Source: JBBRGG01 sp038240875
GTDB taxonomy: Bacteria > Planctomycetota > Phycisphaerae > Phycisphaerales > UBA1924
Reading direction: 5' to 3'
Length of the DNA stretch: 16,864 nucleotides
NCBI GenBank assembly: GCA_038240875.1
Contig: JBBRGG010000048.1
Location: 1-16,864 of the forward strand
The notes beneath the pieces were generated by a model. It did not search any database, was not told the DNA's origin, and was given only the letters and a program-made list of their open reading frames with translations. A program made the translations under genes and the position numbers. Positions 6,478 to 14,447 of the stretch are shown here, one piece after another. How positions within the stretch are numbered: the first letter of the stretch is position 1; the number at the start of each line of letters is the position of its first letter.

Positions 6478-7884
6478 TTACCCACCAGTTGGCGCGGAGC
6501 CCGCTGGAGCAGGGATACTGGGAGGAATAATACCGGCGGGAGTGGTAAAGATCGGGGCGGCGGGGTTGTTCTGCCTTGACTTGATCCACGCTTCTTCGGC
6601 TTCACGGCGGATGCGGACGCCTGGGTCGTTCTCGATGATTCGACGCAGGCTGGCTTCACGAGCCGGGGCGCGCGGGTGAGACCACCAACGAACCAAGTTG
6701 TCGGAACTGGCAAAGGCGAGGAACGGGAGCGGGATCTCGGTCTCTGTGGTAATCGCGGTGATCAAGGTGCGGTTGGGGTCACAGACTAAGTAATGGTCGA
6801 AGTTGCGGCTTTTGCCGTATTTTTCCATTTGTTCACGAAGATACTCGGGAGTCTTTTCCTTGTCGGGAACCTGGTAGCCGTTGATATTATCGAAGTTGGT
6901 GATGACGCCGACGACAACAACATCACGCCCGAGTTGGCGAGCCATGATGTCGATCTCGTGCATCTGGTTGGAGAAGCTGCCAAGCATCCAAGGATGAAAG
7001 AAGTAGAAGAAGACAACGCGGCCGTTGAACTCAGGGCGCTTGGGATGCCAGTCGGTGTCGGGGATTGAGATCGGCTTGGGCTCGGGCTCTTTGTTGATGT
7101 CGAGGTTTTCGTCACGAGGCAGTGGCGGCCACTTGGCTATATCGTACTGGGCTCTATCTGGGCGGATCCAGGGCAATTCTGGGATCGCAATGAACTGGGT
7201 TTGGCGAGCGAGTGCGGCAGATCTGCGTGCTTCTTCGTCGCGCATAGCGGCGTCGGTTATAAGGCGGCCTTTGGTGCCTTCAGCTGTTTTAGATTCTTCG
7301 GCGAGAAGAGCCGTCACGCCCACTTCGACTGACTCGGTCTCGATATCGGCGTAGCGAAGTTGGCCAGCACGATCAATGAGATAGAAATCAGGATCTGCGT
7401 CGGACATCAACGCCTTGCGGAACTCGCCTTTGCTGTCGTGTGCGAGAAGGAAGGTTGAGTCTTTGGGTGCTGCGAGCTTGTCGGCTTTGTCCCAGTCTTC
7501 GGCGTCGTGCACGCCGATGACGACCAAGCCTTGCGAACTCTTTGATTCGGCGAGGCGGCGAGAAAAATCAAGGGCGCGTTTAGAGACTGTGTGCCAATCT
7601 TTCCACGTGACGATGAGCACGACCTTGCCCGCGAGATCGGTGGCGGTTGGTGCCGAACCGTTGGTCCAGCTTGAGAGCTTGGACCAGGCATCGGCTGGGA
7701 AGGAGGTAAGCTCTAACTTGTTGAGGTCGGTGCGTCGCTTGCCGCTTCCTTCGCGGATGATGTTAGTGCCTTCTTGGTCAACCTTGGGTTGTCTGTTGGT
7801 GGTTGCGGTCTGGGCAAAGAGGGTGCCCACGAGAGCAAAGCCACAGGCAGCGCCAGCGATCAAAGCAAGAGAATTCAGACGCAT
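6478..7884 (-). CDS. Exported protein with two thioredoxin-like domains lacking CXXC
   Basis: The start is set to the ATG at 7884, with GGAG seven bases upstream on the minus strand; an upstream TTG would add only five residues before the signal peptide. Residues 1-25 form a signal sequence ending FAQ. Two thioredoxin/TlpA-like folds are suggested: one near 86-175 (KVVLIVTWKDWHTVSKRALDF, then VVIGVHDAEDW and DFYLIDRAGQLRY) and one near 287-400 (RVVFFYFFHPWMLGSFSNQM, then DVVVVGVITN, HYLVCDPNR and LPFLAFASSDNLVRWW). In both, the position of the redox CXXC is occupied by other residues; the only Cys are 14 (signal peptide) and 368. A classical disulfide oxidoreductase role is therefore unlikely. 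The C-terminus is Pro/Ala-rich. The structural call rests on pattern recognition. It precedes trmL by 100 bases. Confidence 0.7.
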   Translation of the reverse strand: MRLNSLALIAGAACGFALVGTLFAQTATTNRQPKVDQEGTNIIREGSGKRRTDLNKLELTSFPADAWSKLSSWTNGSAPTATDLAGKVVLIVTWKDWHTVSKRALDFSRRLAESKSSQGLVVIGVHDAEDWDKADKLAAPKDSTFLLAHDSKGEFRKALMSDADPDFYLIDRAGQLRYADIETESVEVGVTALLAEESKTAEGTKGRLITDAAMRDEEARRSAALARQTQFIAIPELPWIRPDRAQYDIAKWPPLPRDENLDINKEPEPKPISIPDTDWHPKRPEFNGRVVFFYFFHPWMLGSFSNQMHEIDIMARQLGRDVVVVGVITNFDNINGYQVPDKEKTPEYLREQMEKYGKSRNFDHYLVCDPNRTLITAITTETEIPLPFLAFASSDNLVRWWSHPRAPAREASLRRIIENDPGVRIRREAEEAWIKSRQNNPAAPIFTTPAGIIPPSIPAPAGSAPTGG

Positions 7885-7931
7885 GTTCGTTCTCCACAAT
7901 CAAGCGGCCACTCGAGAGTTGGGCCGAAGCT

Positions 7932-7963
7932 ATCGGGTGATATCTGCACAGAAAATACCCGAT
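7932..7963. promoter_or_regulatory. 7-bp inverted repeat upstream of the thioredoxin-like gene
   Basis: ATCGGGT (7932-7938) and ACCCGAT (7957-7963) are exact reverse complements 18 bases apart, ending 47 bases before the ATG at 7884. The spacing would suit a dimeric regulator or a leader hairpin. No convincing promoter boxes were identified next to it. Confidence 0.3.
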
Positions 7964-8108
7964 CCGAATGCACATGATACGACGCACGACATGCCAGATT
8001 GTTCATTTGAATTTGTCTTTGCTACGGATTCGATGTAGCTGCCTAACCAGGTTTGGGTAGGGTGAGTTGCATCACACGCGAGACGTACCCGGTGGCCGAA
8101 CTGGAAGA

Positions 8109-8136
8109 GCCGGATTAGGTGAGCCGGATTAGGTGA
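8109..8136. repeat. 14-bp tandem duplication across a stop codon
   Basis: GCCGGATTAGGTGA occurs at 8109-8122 and 8123-8136 without gap or mismatch. The copy at 8123-8136 is read in frame as the last residues of the SpoU-type protein; the adjoining copy is read in another frame and supplies its TAA stop (8117-8115 on the minus strand). Confidence 0.85.
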
Positions 8137-8999
8137 GAAAGAGCGATGCCGACGGCGACGCCGACGTTCAGAGAATCAACATCTGGGGCCATGTCGATGC
8201 GTACGTGCTTAACATGTTGACTGACAAGTGTTTGCGCACAGAGACCAGGCCCCTCGGCACCGACTATGATCGCGATGCGACCGGTGGAAGATCGCGCAAA
8301 CTCTTGCAAAGAAACGGCTTGCGGTGATGGCGTCAAGGCGCAGATGCGATAGCCAAGCGCGTGCAATTGAGGAATTGATTCTGGCCAAGGGTCAATTCGA
8401 GCGAAAGGAATTCGTAGGCATAGTCCGATAGAAACACGCAAAGATTTGCGGTATAGGGGATCGCAGGAACGTGGGGTAACAAGTACGGCGGCATTTGGAC
8501 CTGCCAACGCGGCGACGGTGCGGAATATTGATCCCACGTTATCGTGGTTGGCCAGATCTTCCATGATGATTAAGGTGGAAGCGTCGCGAGCGAGAGAGAC
8601 CCAGTCGTGGTCGGGTGGGCGGAAGCCACAGGCGAGGATGCCGCGGTGGAAATCGAAGCCGAGAATGCTTTGAAGCAAGGCAGCCGGGGCGGCGTAGACG
8701 GGCACGTCGTCGGCGGCGAGGGCGAGAAGATCGGCGTGCGTTGTGATCGCTTCTTGGTCGATCAAGATCGAAGAGATGCGGATGGGGGGACGTGAGGTGA
8801 GGGCGTCGAGGGTGTTGTCTTGGGCGCGAATGAGTGCTTCGTGGACGACGAGTGGACCTTCGGCGATGAATCGGCCCAAGCCGCCTGCGGCTTCGAGGGC
8901 GCGAAGGCGCGAGTCTTTCAAGTTGGCGTAGAGAGCCAAGCGCGGATCGATTGAGGCAGTGGCGGGCGAGCTGTTGAGGATGTGGACGATTGTGGGCAT
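8115..8999 (-). CDS. TrmH/SpoU-family RNA 2'-O-methyltransferase
   Basis: The C-terminal half carries the three SpoU motifs: EDLANHDNVGSIFRT (Asn154, Arg160), IIVGAEGPGL (Glu249, Gly250) and a modified third motif DSLNVGVAVGIALSHL (Ser276, Asn278). The N-terminal 130 residues fit the substrate-recognition domain of RlmB/TrmH-like rRNA or tRNA methyltransferases (FIAEGPLVVHEAL, FDFHRGILACG). These enzymes transfer a methyl group from S-adenosylmethionine to a ribose 2'-hydroxyl; which RNA base is modified cannot be told. The start at 8999 (294 residues) is preferred over the ATG at 9041, which would add a low-quality leader; neither has a clear ribosome binding site. The stop codon comes from a 14-bp duplication. 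It is divergent from uppP with 126 bases between starts. Confidence 0.88.
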   Translation of the reverse strand: MPTIVHILNSSPATASIDPRLALYANLKDSRLRALEAAGGLGRFIAEGPLVVHEALIRAQDNTLDALTSRPPIRISSILIDQEAITTHADLLALAADDVPVYAAPAALLQSILGFDFHRGILACGFRPPDHDWVSLARDASTLIIMEDLANHDNVGSIFRTVAALAGPNAAVLVTPRSCDPLYRKSLRVSIGLCLRIPFARIDPWPESIPQLHALGYRICALTPSPQAVSLQEFARSSTGRIAIIVGAEGPGLCAQTLVSQHVKHVRIDMAPDVDSLNVGVAVGIALSHLIRLT

Positions 9000-9114
9000 A
9001 TGCGTTGAGAGCGTAGAGAGTTGAAGCCGAGGAGGTGGCATGTGCCGCTACACTCGGCGGCGAATGGGTTGATCGTGCGAGTAGACCTTGTGAGCGGTCG
9101 AGGCGCATTGAAGA

Positions 9115-9119
9115 GGGAG
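9115..9119 (+). promoter_or_regulatory. Shine-Dalgarno site deciding the uppP start
   Basis: GGGAG lies six bases before GTG at 9126, which begins the conserved UppP N-terminus (MEIWHAIVLGIVEG). The frame is open back to 9021, but the upstream stretch codes for basic residues unlike the family and overlaps the start region of the divergent gene. Confidence 0.7.
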
Positions 9120-9125
9120 CGTTCA

Positions 9126-10070
9126 GTGGAAATATGGCACGCGATAGTTTTGGGTATTGTGGAAGGGATTACTGAGTATCTTCCTATTAGTTCAACCGGG
9201 CACTTGATTCTTACGCGCGACATACTGGGGATCGGCAATGATCCGGCGACGCGCGGTGCGGTGGATGATTTCATGATCGTGGTGCAAGGCGGCGCGATCC
9301 TCGCGGTGCTTGGGCTGTACAGGCTTAATGTCAAGCGGATGTTGCTAGGGTTGATTGGCAAGGACAAGGGCGGGTTGCAACTGGCCACCGGCGTGTTCAT
9401 CGCGTTCTTGCCTGCGGCAGTTGCTGGATTCCTTCTGAAGGATGCGGTCAAGGAGTTTTTGTTCACCACATGGGCGGTGCTCTTTGCGCTGGTAGCGGGT
9501 GGGATCTACATGATCATCGTGCACTACTGGGGACGCGGGCGGCTTGGGCTTCGGCGAATGAACGTGTGTGACGACGTGACGCAGGTCACGCTTGGGCAAG
9601 CTGGAACCATCGGCTTGTTGCAGTGTTTCGCGCTCTGGCCTGGGACGAGCCGGAGCATGATGACGATTACGGGCGGGTTGTTCACGGGGTTTACGCCAAG
9701 GGCGGCGGCGGAATTTAGTTTCTTGGTGGGGCTGCCGACGCTTGGGGCATCGTGCTTGTATTCGCTCTTGAAGAATTTAAAACAAGCTCGCGAAACGAAC
9801 ACGGAGAATATGTTCCAGCAACTTGGGGTGCTGCCTTGCGTTGTGGGCATGCTGGTGGCGACGATTGCAGCGGTAATTGCGGTGCGATGGCTGGTGGCGT
9901 TTTTGACCAAGCACGGGCTCGCGGCGTTTGGCTGGTACAGGATCGGGCTGGCGATTGTGATGGCGGTGCTGATTGCGCGAGGTGTTGTCAATGTGGATGG
10001 GCAAGGTTCGAGCGGGCAAGGCGTGAAAGCAAATGAAGCCACGGCAGCACCGGCGGTGATTGGTAGATAG
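9126..10070 (+). CDS. uppP: Undecaprenyl-diphosphatase UppP (BacA)
   Basis: This membrane phosphatase converts undecaprenyl diphosphate to the monophosphate, recycling the lipid carrier for peptidoglycan and other wall polymers; overexpression in other bacteria gives bacitracin resistance. The family signatures are clear: EGITEYLPISSTGHLIL near the N-terminus (Glu13, Glu17, His26) and ALWPGTSRSMMTITGGLFTG (Arg176) in the second active-site segment. Several hydrophobic helices alternate with short loops throughout. With the GTG start the protein is 314 residues, longer than the typical 265-280, partly from a hydrophilic C-terminal tail (DGQGSSGQGVKANEA). In the arginine motif the usual RSGxTI is RSMMTI, a variation seen among distant members. 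It is the first of four plus-strand genes; serA follows after 199 bases. Confidence 0.95.
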   Translation: MEIWHAIVLGIVEGITEYLPISSTGHLILTRDILGIGNDPATRGAVDDFMIVVQGGAILAVLGLYRLNVKRMLLGLIGKDKGGLQLATGVFIAFLPAAVAGFLLKDAVKEFLFTTWAVLFALVAGGIYMIIVHYWGRGRLGLRRMNVCDDVTQVTLGQAGTIGLLQCFALWPGTSRSMMTITGGLFTGFTPRAAAEFSFLVGLPTLGASCLYSLLKNLKQARETNTENMFQQLGVLPCVVGMLVATIAAVIAVRWLVAFLTKHGLAAFGWYRIGLAIVMAVLIARGVVNVDGQGSSGQGVKANEATAAPAVIGR

Positions 10071-10177
10071 GCAGAAGAGGGGTCGACAATCGACAACATG
10101 CATTCGGGAAGGCGAGAAAGACATGCTCCGCTGGTAAGCGGCGCGAATCGAGAAGGCACCAACATCGAAGTGATCGC

Positions 10178-10203
10178 GACAGGTCAAGGTGACAGGTCAA
10201 GGT
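10178..10203. repeat. 13-bp tandem duplication between uppP and serA
   Basis: GACAGGTCAAGGT occurs at 10178-10190 and 10191-10203, identical and contiguous. The rest of the 199-base gap is purine-rich and shows no recognisable terminator or promoter. Confidence 0.85.
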
Positions 10204-10269
10204 GTCGTCAAGGCGGCAATACAAAGACTTCGGCGAGGATCGCCGGAGCACGCAAGGCAAAGGCACGCG

Positions 10270-11589
10270 ATGAAAACTTCGTTTCCAAAGAACAAGATGA
10301 AGGTGGTGCTGGTCGAAGGCGTGCACGCGGTAGCAGCGGACGCCTTTAAAGCCGAGGGGTTTCAGGTCGAGACGCTCGCTGCGGCGCCGGACTCGGCGAA
10401 GTTGCTGCGCTTGGTCGAGTCGGCGCACGTGCTTGGGTTGCGGTCCAAGACCGAAGTCACGCCTGCGATCCTTGCTGCGGCACCTAGGCTTCTCGCGGTT
10501 GGTTGTTTTTGCATCGGGACCAATCAGGTCGCGGTGAAAGACGCACGCACAGCAGGGATTCCAGTATTCAATAGCCCCTTCAGCAACACGCGAAGTGTGG
10601 CGGAGTTGACGATTGCGGAGATCATCGCGCTGTCGCGGCGGCTTGCCGATCAATCGGCGAAGATGCACCAGGGCGTGTGGGACAAGAGCGCGAAGGGTGC
10701 ACGCGAAATTCGCAACAAGACCGTGGGCATTGTCGGCTATGGGCACATTGGTTCGCAAGTGAGCGTGCTTGCCGAAGCCATCGGCATGCGGGTGATCTTC
10801 TTTGACATCCTGTCGAAGATGGCAATCGGCAACGCGCGGCCTTGCCGAAACCTAGGCGAATTGCTCAAAGAAGCAGACGTGGTGACCTTGCATGTGCCCG
10901 CGACGCAGAGCACCAAGGGGCTCATTGGTCGCGAGCAATTGAAGAAGATGAAGGCTGGCGCGCACCTGATCAACAACGCGCGAGGGAGTGTTGTGGATGT
11001 GGCGGCGCTTGCGGAAGCGATCAAGAGCGGGCACATTGGTGGAGCGGCATTGGATGTGTTCCCGCATGAGCCTTCGTCGGGAGAAGAGCCCTTTGCGTCG
11101 GAGGTGCGGGGGCTGGCGAATGTGATTTTAACGCCACATATTGGCGGGAGCACGCAAGAGGCACAGGCGCAGATCGCCGAGGACGTAGCGGGGAAGTTGC
11201 TGAAGTTCATCAATGTTGGAACAACGACGGGCGCGGTGAATGTGCCTGAGGTTGAGCTGCCGGCGCAGTCGTGGGTTGCCGAAGGAGGCGTCGGTCAATC
11301 AGTGTTGGAAGAGGAAGACGGTAGTGGTAGTGGTGGTGTGAAGGGTAAAGCGAGCAGTGCGCTCGCGCGGCCACACCGGATTTTGTACTTTCATAGAAAT
11401 GTGCCTGGCGTGTTAAGCAAGATGCACGCGATGATCGCCGACCTTGGGGCGAACATCACTTCCGAATTCCTGCGCACCGACGCGGAAATCGGATATGTCG
11501 TACTCGATGTTGACCCGACCGATGGCTCGAAGGTGTTGGAACGGGTGCGGTCGATTCCCGATACGGTGCGCGTGCGGATGCTGTGGTGA
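10270..11589 (+). CDS. serA: D-3-phosphoglycerate dehydrogenase
   Basis: SerA oxidises 3-phosphoglycerate with NAD to 3-phosphohydroxypyruvate, the first step of serine synthesis in the cytosol. Domain order is that of the E. coli-type enzyme: substrate domain (VGCFCIGTNQV at 78-87, FNSPFSNTRSVAEL), Rossmann fold with GYGHIG at 156-161, catalytic Arg238 (INNARGSVVD), Glu267 (FPHEP) and His290 (LTPHIGGST), and a C-terminal ACT domain from about 369 (RILYFHRNVPGVLSKM) for allosteric control. E. coli SerA is feedback-inhibited by serine through this domain. The 439 residues include an extra acidic and Gly/Ser-rich linker (about 335-367) before the ACT domain. The frame is open to 10189, but the ATG at 10270 is chosen because it begins next to the first beta strand (MKVVLVEG); its upstream AAAGG is modest. 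Confidence 0.96.
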   Translation: MKTSFPKNKMKVVLVEGVHAVAADAFKAEGFQVETLAAAPDSAKLLRLVESAHVLGLRSKTEVTPAILAAAPRLLAVGCFCIGTNQVAVKDARTAGIPVFNSPFSNTRSVAELTIAEIIALSRRLADQSAKMHQGVWDKSAKGAREIRNKTVGIVGYGHIGSQVSVLAEAIGMRVIFFDILSKMAIGNARPCRNLGELLKEADVVTLHVPATQSTKGLIGREQLKKMKAGAHLINNARGSVVDVAALAEAIKSGHIGGAALDVFPHEPSSGEEPFASEVRGLANVILTPHIGGSTQEAQAQIAEDVAGKLLKFINVGTTTGAVNVPEVELPAQSWVAEGGVGQSVLEEEDGSGSGGVKGKASSALARPHRILYFHRNVPGVLSKMHAMIADLGANITSEFLRTDAEIGYVVLDVDPTDGSKVLERVRSIPDTVRVRMLW

Positions 11590-11777
11590 GAGGAGATTCG
11601 GGAATAGGCATTGGGCGGAATGAAGACAGAGAAGATCAAGGAAGGCATCAAGGCAAGAGGCACCAAGCAGTGTCAAAGCCAGCATCAGGATCGAATCAAA
11701 CCTGAAGGCACGAAATCGAAGATGATGTTTGAAGGAAAGTGTGTCGCGAGCGGCGGGCCACGCCACTACCATCGCGC

Positions 11778-13166
11778 ATGACGCCGACGGCGGAACTTCT
11801 CATCCCTGAAGTCCTGGAGCTGATCCAGCTACGCGCATGGGGAGACTTGCGCGACGCGCTGCACCATGTGCCACCGGCGGATGTCGCGGAGATTTTTTCG
11901 AGCCTGCCACATGGCGATGCGGCGTTGGCGTTTCGCTTTTTGCAGCGCGATGACGCGGGTAGCGTCTTTAGCTACATGAGCCAGGAGCTGCAAGAATCGA
12001 TCATCAAGCAGCTGGGCAACGAAGACGCGGTGCGGGTGGTCGATGCGATGGAGCCCGACGACCGCGTGCGCTTGCTTGATGAGTTGCCTGGCGAGGTTTG
12101 CCAGAGGATCGTGGCGAGCTTGCCACCGGAATCGCGTAAGGTCACGCAGGCAATTCTTGGCTACGCGGTGGGTACGGTCGGGCGGCTGATGACTCCTGAT
12201 TATGTGCGGATTCGACCTGAATGGACGGTCGCGCAAGCGATTGATCATGTGCGTCGGCACGGGCGGGACGCCGAGACGATCAACGTTGTGTACGTGATCG
12301 ATGATCATGGGCGGTTGGTAGACGATCTTCGGCTTCGGCAGGTGTTGTTGTCAGAGCCGAATACGAAGATTTCTGACTTGATGAATCAGAGTTTTTATGC
12401 GTTGCGAGCGGATGATCCGCAGGATCTGGCCGTGCGAATGATGAGGCGGTATGACCGCACTGCGCTGCCTGTGATTGACTCGCGAGGCGAGCTTGTGGGC
12501 ATCGTCACGCACGATGACGTGGCGGACGTTGCGGAACAGCAAGCCACCGAAGACATCCAGATGATGGGCGGCGTTCAAGCGCTTGAACAAAGCTACATCC
12601 AGACCGGGCACGTTGAAATGTTCAAGAAGCGCGGCGTGTGGCTAAGCGCACTCTTTGTCGGGCAGACCGTCACGATTTTGGTGTTGGGCTCGTTCCAGGA
12701 TCAGATTGAGAAAGCGGCGGTGCTCGCGATTTTTTTGCCCGTGGTGATCTCGTGTGGTGGCAACTCAGGGTCGCAGGCGGCGACGCTCGTGACGCGTGCG
12801 CTGGCGCTAGGCGAAGTGAAGCCCGCGGATTGGGCGCGGATCATTCGCAAGGAGGTCGTCTCCGCAGCAATGCTCGCGACGATGTTAGCGGCGATGGGCT
12901 TTGTATGCGTGACGTTCTTTACGCGGATCATCGGCCGCCCGACCACAGGCTTTCCGACGAATGTTGGGTTCACGGTCGCGCTCGCGATTGGCTCTGTGGT
13001 ATTGTGGGGAACTGTGCTTGGTTCATTGCTGCCTTTGGCGCTCAAGCGGTTGAAGCTGGACCCGGCGACAGCGAGCAGCCCTCTGGTCGCAACGATTATG
13101 GATGCCAGCGGCACGCTGATTTATCTGGGTGTGGCGGTGCTGCTGCTGACGGGGACGTTGTTGTGA
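11778..13166 (+). CDS. mgtE: MgtE-family magnesium channel/transporter
   Basis: MgtE is a homodimeric Mg2+ channel of the inner membrane that closes when cytosolic magnesium is high. The 462 residues show the full architecture: an N-terminal helical superhelix domain (about 1-125), two CBS domains (starting near GRLMTPDYV at 136 and SDLMNQSFYAL at 199), the plug helix region (about 260-285) and five membrane helices from about 286. The pore segment CGGNSGSQAATLVTRALA (326-343) and the Asp442 of MDASGTLIYL, equivalent to the selectivity Asp of Thermus MgtE, are present. The ATG at 11778 fits the family N-terminus; the frame is open to a GTG at 11739 but those codons look non-coding. No M-box riboswitch signature was recognised in the purine-rich 188-base gap after serA, so regulation may act through the CBS domains alone. 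Confidence 0.96.
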   Translation: MTPTAELLIPEVLELIQLRAWGDLRDALHHVPPADVAEIFSSLPHGDAALAFRFLQRDDAGSVFSYMSQELQESIIKQLGNEDAVRVVDAMEPDDRVRLLDELPGEVCQRIVASLPPESRKVTQAILGYAVGTVGRLMTPDYVRIRPEWTVAQAIDHVRRHGRDAETINVVYVIDDHGRLVDDLRLRQVLLSEPNTKISDLMNQSFYALRADDPQDLAVRMMRRYDRTALPVIDSRGELVGIVTHDDVADVAEQQATEDIQMMGGVQALEQSYIQTGHVEMFKKRGVWLSALFVGQTVTILVLGSFQDQIEKAAVLAIFLPVVISCGGNSGSQAATLVTRALALGEVKPADWARIIRKEVVSAAMLATMLAAMGFVCVTFFTRIIGRPTTGFPTNVGFTVALAIGSVVLWGTVLGSLLPLALKRLKLDPATASSPLVATIMDASGTLIYLGVAVLLLTGTLL

Positions 13167-13227
13167 AAGTTCGATTTGGTTTGAACGTCTCTCTTGCGTG
13201 TATTCGCTTCGCGTGTACGATGCGGTT

Positions 13228-14310
13228 ATGAGCACAACCCAAGCAATCCGCGCCTTTGGTGCAACTACCGCGTCGAGCCCTGTTGGTTTGATGATGATCA
13301 ATCGCCGAGAGTCTGGCGCGACGGACATCGCCATCGACATTTTGTACTGTGGCATCTGTCATTCGGACCTGCATCAAATCCGCAGCGAATGGGCTGGAAC
13401 GCTGTATCCGTGCGTTCCTGGGCACGAGATTGTTGGCCGGGTTGCAGGCGTGGGCGCGAGCGTAAAAGGGTTTTCGGTGGGCGATCTTGTCGGCGTTGGC
13501 TGCATGGTCGATTCGTGCCAAACGTGCAGCGACTGCAAGAGCGGGCTTGAGCAATATTGCCAGAGTGGCCCGACGTTCACATACAACGGCGTCGACAAAC
13601 ACATGCTTCGCGAAGCGATCAAGCACACGCTGGGCGGGTATAGCCGTCACATCGTGGTGGATCAGGGATTTGTGCTAAGGGTGCCCAAGAGTTTGAGCGA
13701 CCCCGAGCAATTGGCGGCGGTTTCGCCTTTGCTGTGCGCGGGGATCACGACGTATTCACCCTTGCGGCACTGGGGCGTGACCAAGGGGCACAAGGTCGGC
13801 ATCGTTGGGCTTGGTGGGCTTGGGCACATGGGTGTGAAGTTTGCGAATGCATTTGGTGCTGAGACGATTTGCTTCACAACTTCGCCTGGCAAGGTTGAAG
13901 ACGCCAAGCGACTTGGCGCGCATGCGGCGGTCGTGTCGAAAGATGAAGCCGCAATGGCTAAGCACACTCGCACGTTTGATTTCATTCTTGATACTGTCGG
14001 CGCGAGCCACGAGCTTGATCCGTATATCAACTTGCTCAAGCGCGATGGCACGCTGTGCTTGGTGGGAGCGCCCGAACACCCGCACCCATCGCCCGCAGTG
14101 TGGAACTTGCTGCTTAAGCGGCGAAGCATTGCTGGGTCCGCAATCGGTGGCATCAAAGAAACGCAGGAAATGCTCGACTTCTGTGGCGAGCACGCGATCG
14201 TGAGCGAGATCGAAATGGTCGGCGCAAAAGATATCGAAACGGCGTACGCACGCATGCTCAAAGGTGATGTGAAGTACCGCTTCGTCATCGATTGCGCGAC
14301 GATTGCATAA
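13228..14310 (+). CDS. Zinc-dependent alcohol dehydrogenase (cinnamyl-alcohol dehydrogenase-like)
   Basis: This is a cytosolic medium-chain dehydrogenase/reductase interconverting alcohols and aldehydes. Catalytic zinc ligands are Cys44 (CGICHSD), His66/Glu67 (PGHE) and Cys170 (PLLCAGIT); the structural zinc site is Cys97, Cys100, Cys103 and Cys111. The nucleotide fold has GLGGLGH at 194-200, and the segment after the second strand (FTTSPGKVEDAKRLGA), with Ser rather than an acidic residue, suggests NADPH, as in YahK/YjgB-type aldehyde reductases. Length (360) is normal. A stretch before LGGYS (NGVDKHMLREAIKHT) is longer and more divergent than the family norm. The frame is open to 13198, but the ATG at 13228 matches the family start; its ribosome binding site is weak. 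It begins 61 bases after mgtE and may be read from the same transcript. Confidence 0.92.
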   Translation: MSTTQAIRAFGATTASSPVGLMMINRRESGATDIAIDILYCGICHSDLHQIRSEWAGTLYPCVPGHEIVGRVAGVGASVKGFSVGDLVGVGCMVDSCQTCSDCKSGLEQYCQSGPTFTYNGVDKHMLREAIKHTLGGYSRHIVVDQGFVLRVPKSLSDPEQLAAVSPLLCAGITTYSPLRHWGVTKGHKVGIVGLGGLGHMGVKFANAFGAETICFTTSPGKVEDAKRLGAHAAVVSKDEAAMAKHTRTFDFILDTVGASHELDPYINLLKRDGTLCLVGAPEHPHPSPAVWNLLLKRRSIAGSAIGGIKETQEMLDFCGEHAIVSEIEMVGAKDIETAYARMLKGDVKYRFVIDCATIA

Positions 14311-14320
14311 TATGATTTGC

Positions 14321-14344
14321 GAGCGGCGAGCTTATAAACCGCTC
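14321..14344. promoter_or_regulatory. Hairpin after the alcohol dehydrogenase gene
   Basis: GAGCGG (14321-14326) and CCGCTC (14339-14344) are exact reverse complements 12 bases apart, starting ten bases after the stop codon. There is no T-run after it on either strand, so it is at best a weak terminator or 3'-end stabiliser for the dehydrogenase message. Confidence 0.35.
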
Positions 14345-14362
14345 ACACGTTAGAATTTACTC

Positions 14363-14399
14363 AAAAAATAGCGTGCCGGACACCATGAGGTGGCCGGCA
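14363..14399 (-). terminator. Rho-independent terminator of the hydrophilic repeat protein gene
   Basis: On the minus strand TGCCGG (14399-14394) pairs with CCGGCA (14379-14374) and CACC with GGTG inside it (14392-14389/14384-14381), leaving one mismatch and a four-base loop. It is followed by CGCTA and six T (14368-14363). The element lies 49 bases after the stop codon at 14448, which supports that frame as a real transcribed gene. Confidence 0.8.
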
Positions 14400-14447
14400 G
14401 CATTGAACTATGTGCTCGAATGAGCGCTTGCAGCTTTGCGGTTGGTA

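Noticed and set aside
9021..9125. Upstream extension of uppP to a TTG at 9021
   Set aside because: The added residues are unlike the family, and the GTG at 9126 has a Shine-Dalgarno site and the conserved N-terminus.
11590..11777. M-box type magnesium riboswitch upstream of mgtE
   Set aside because: The gap is purine-rich and lacks the conserved M-box elements; no stable multi-stem fold was seen.
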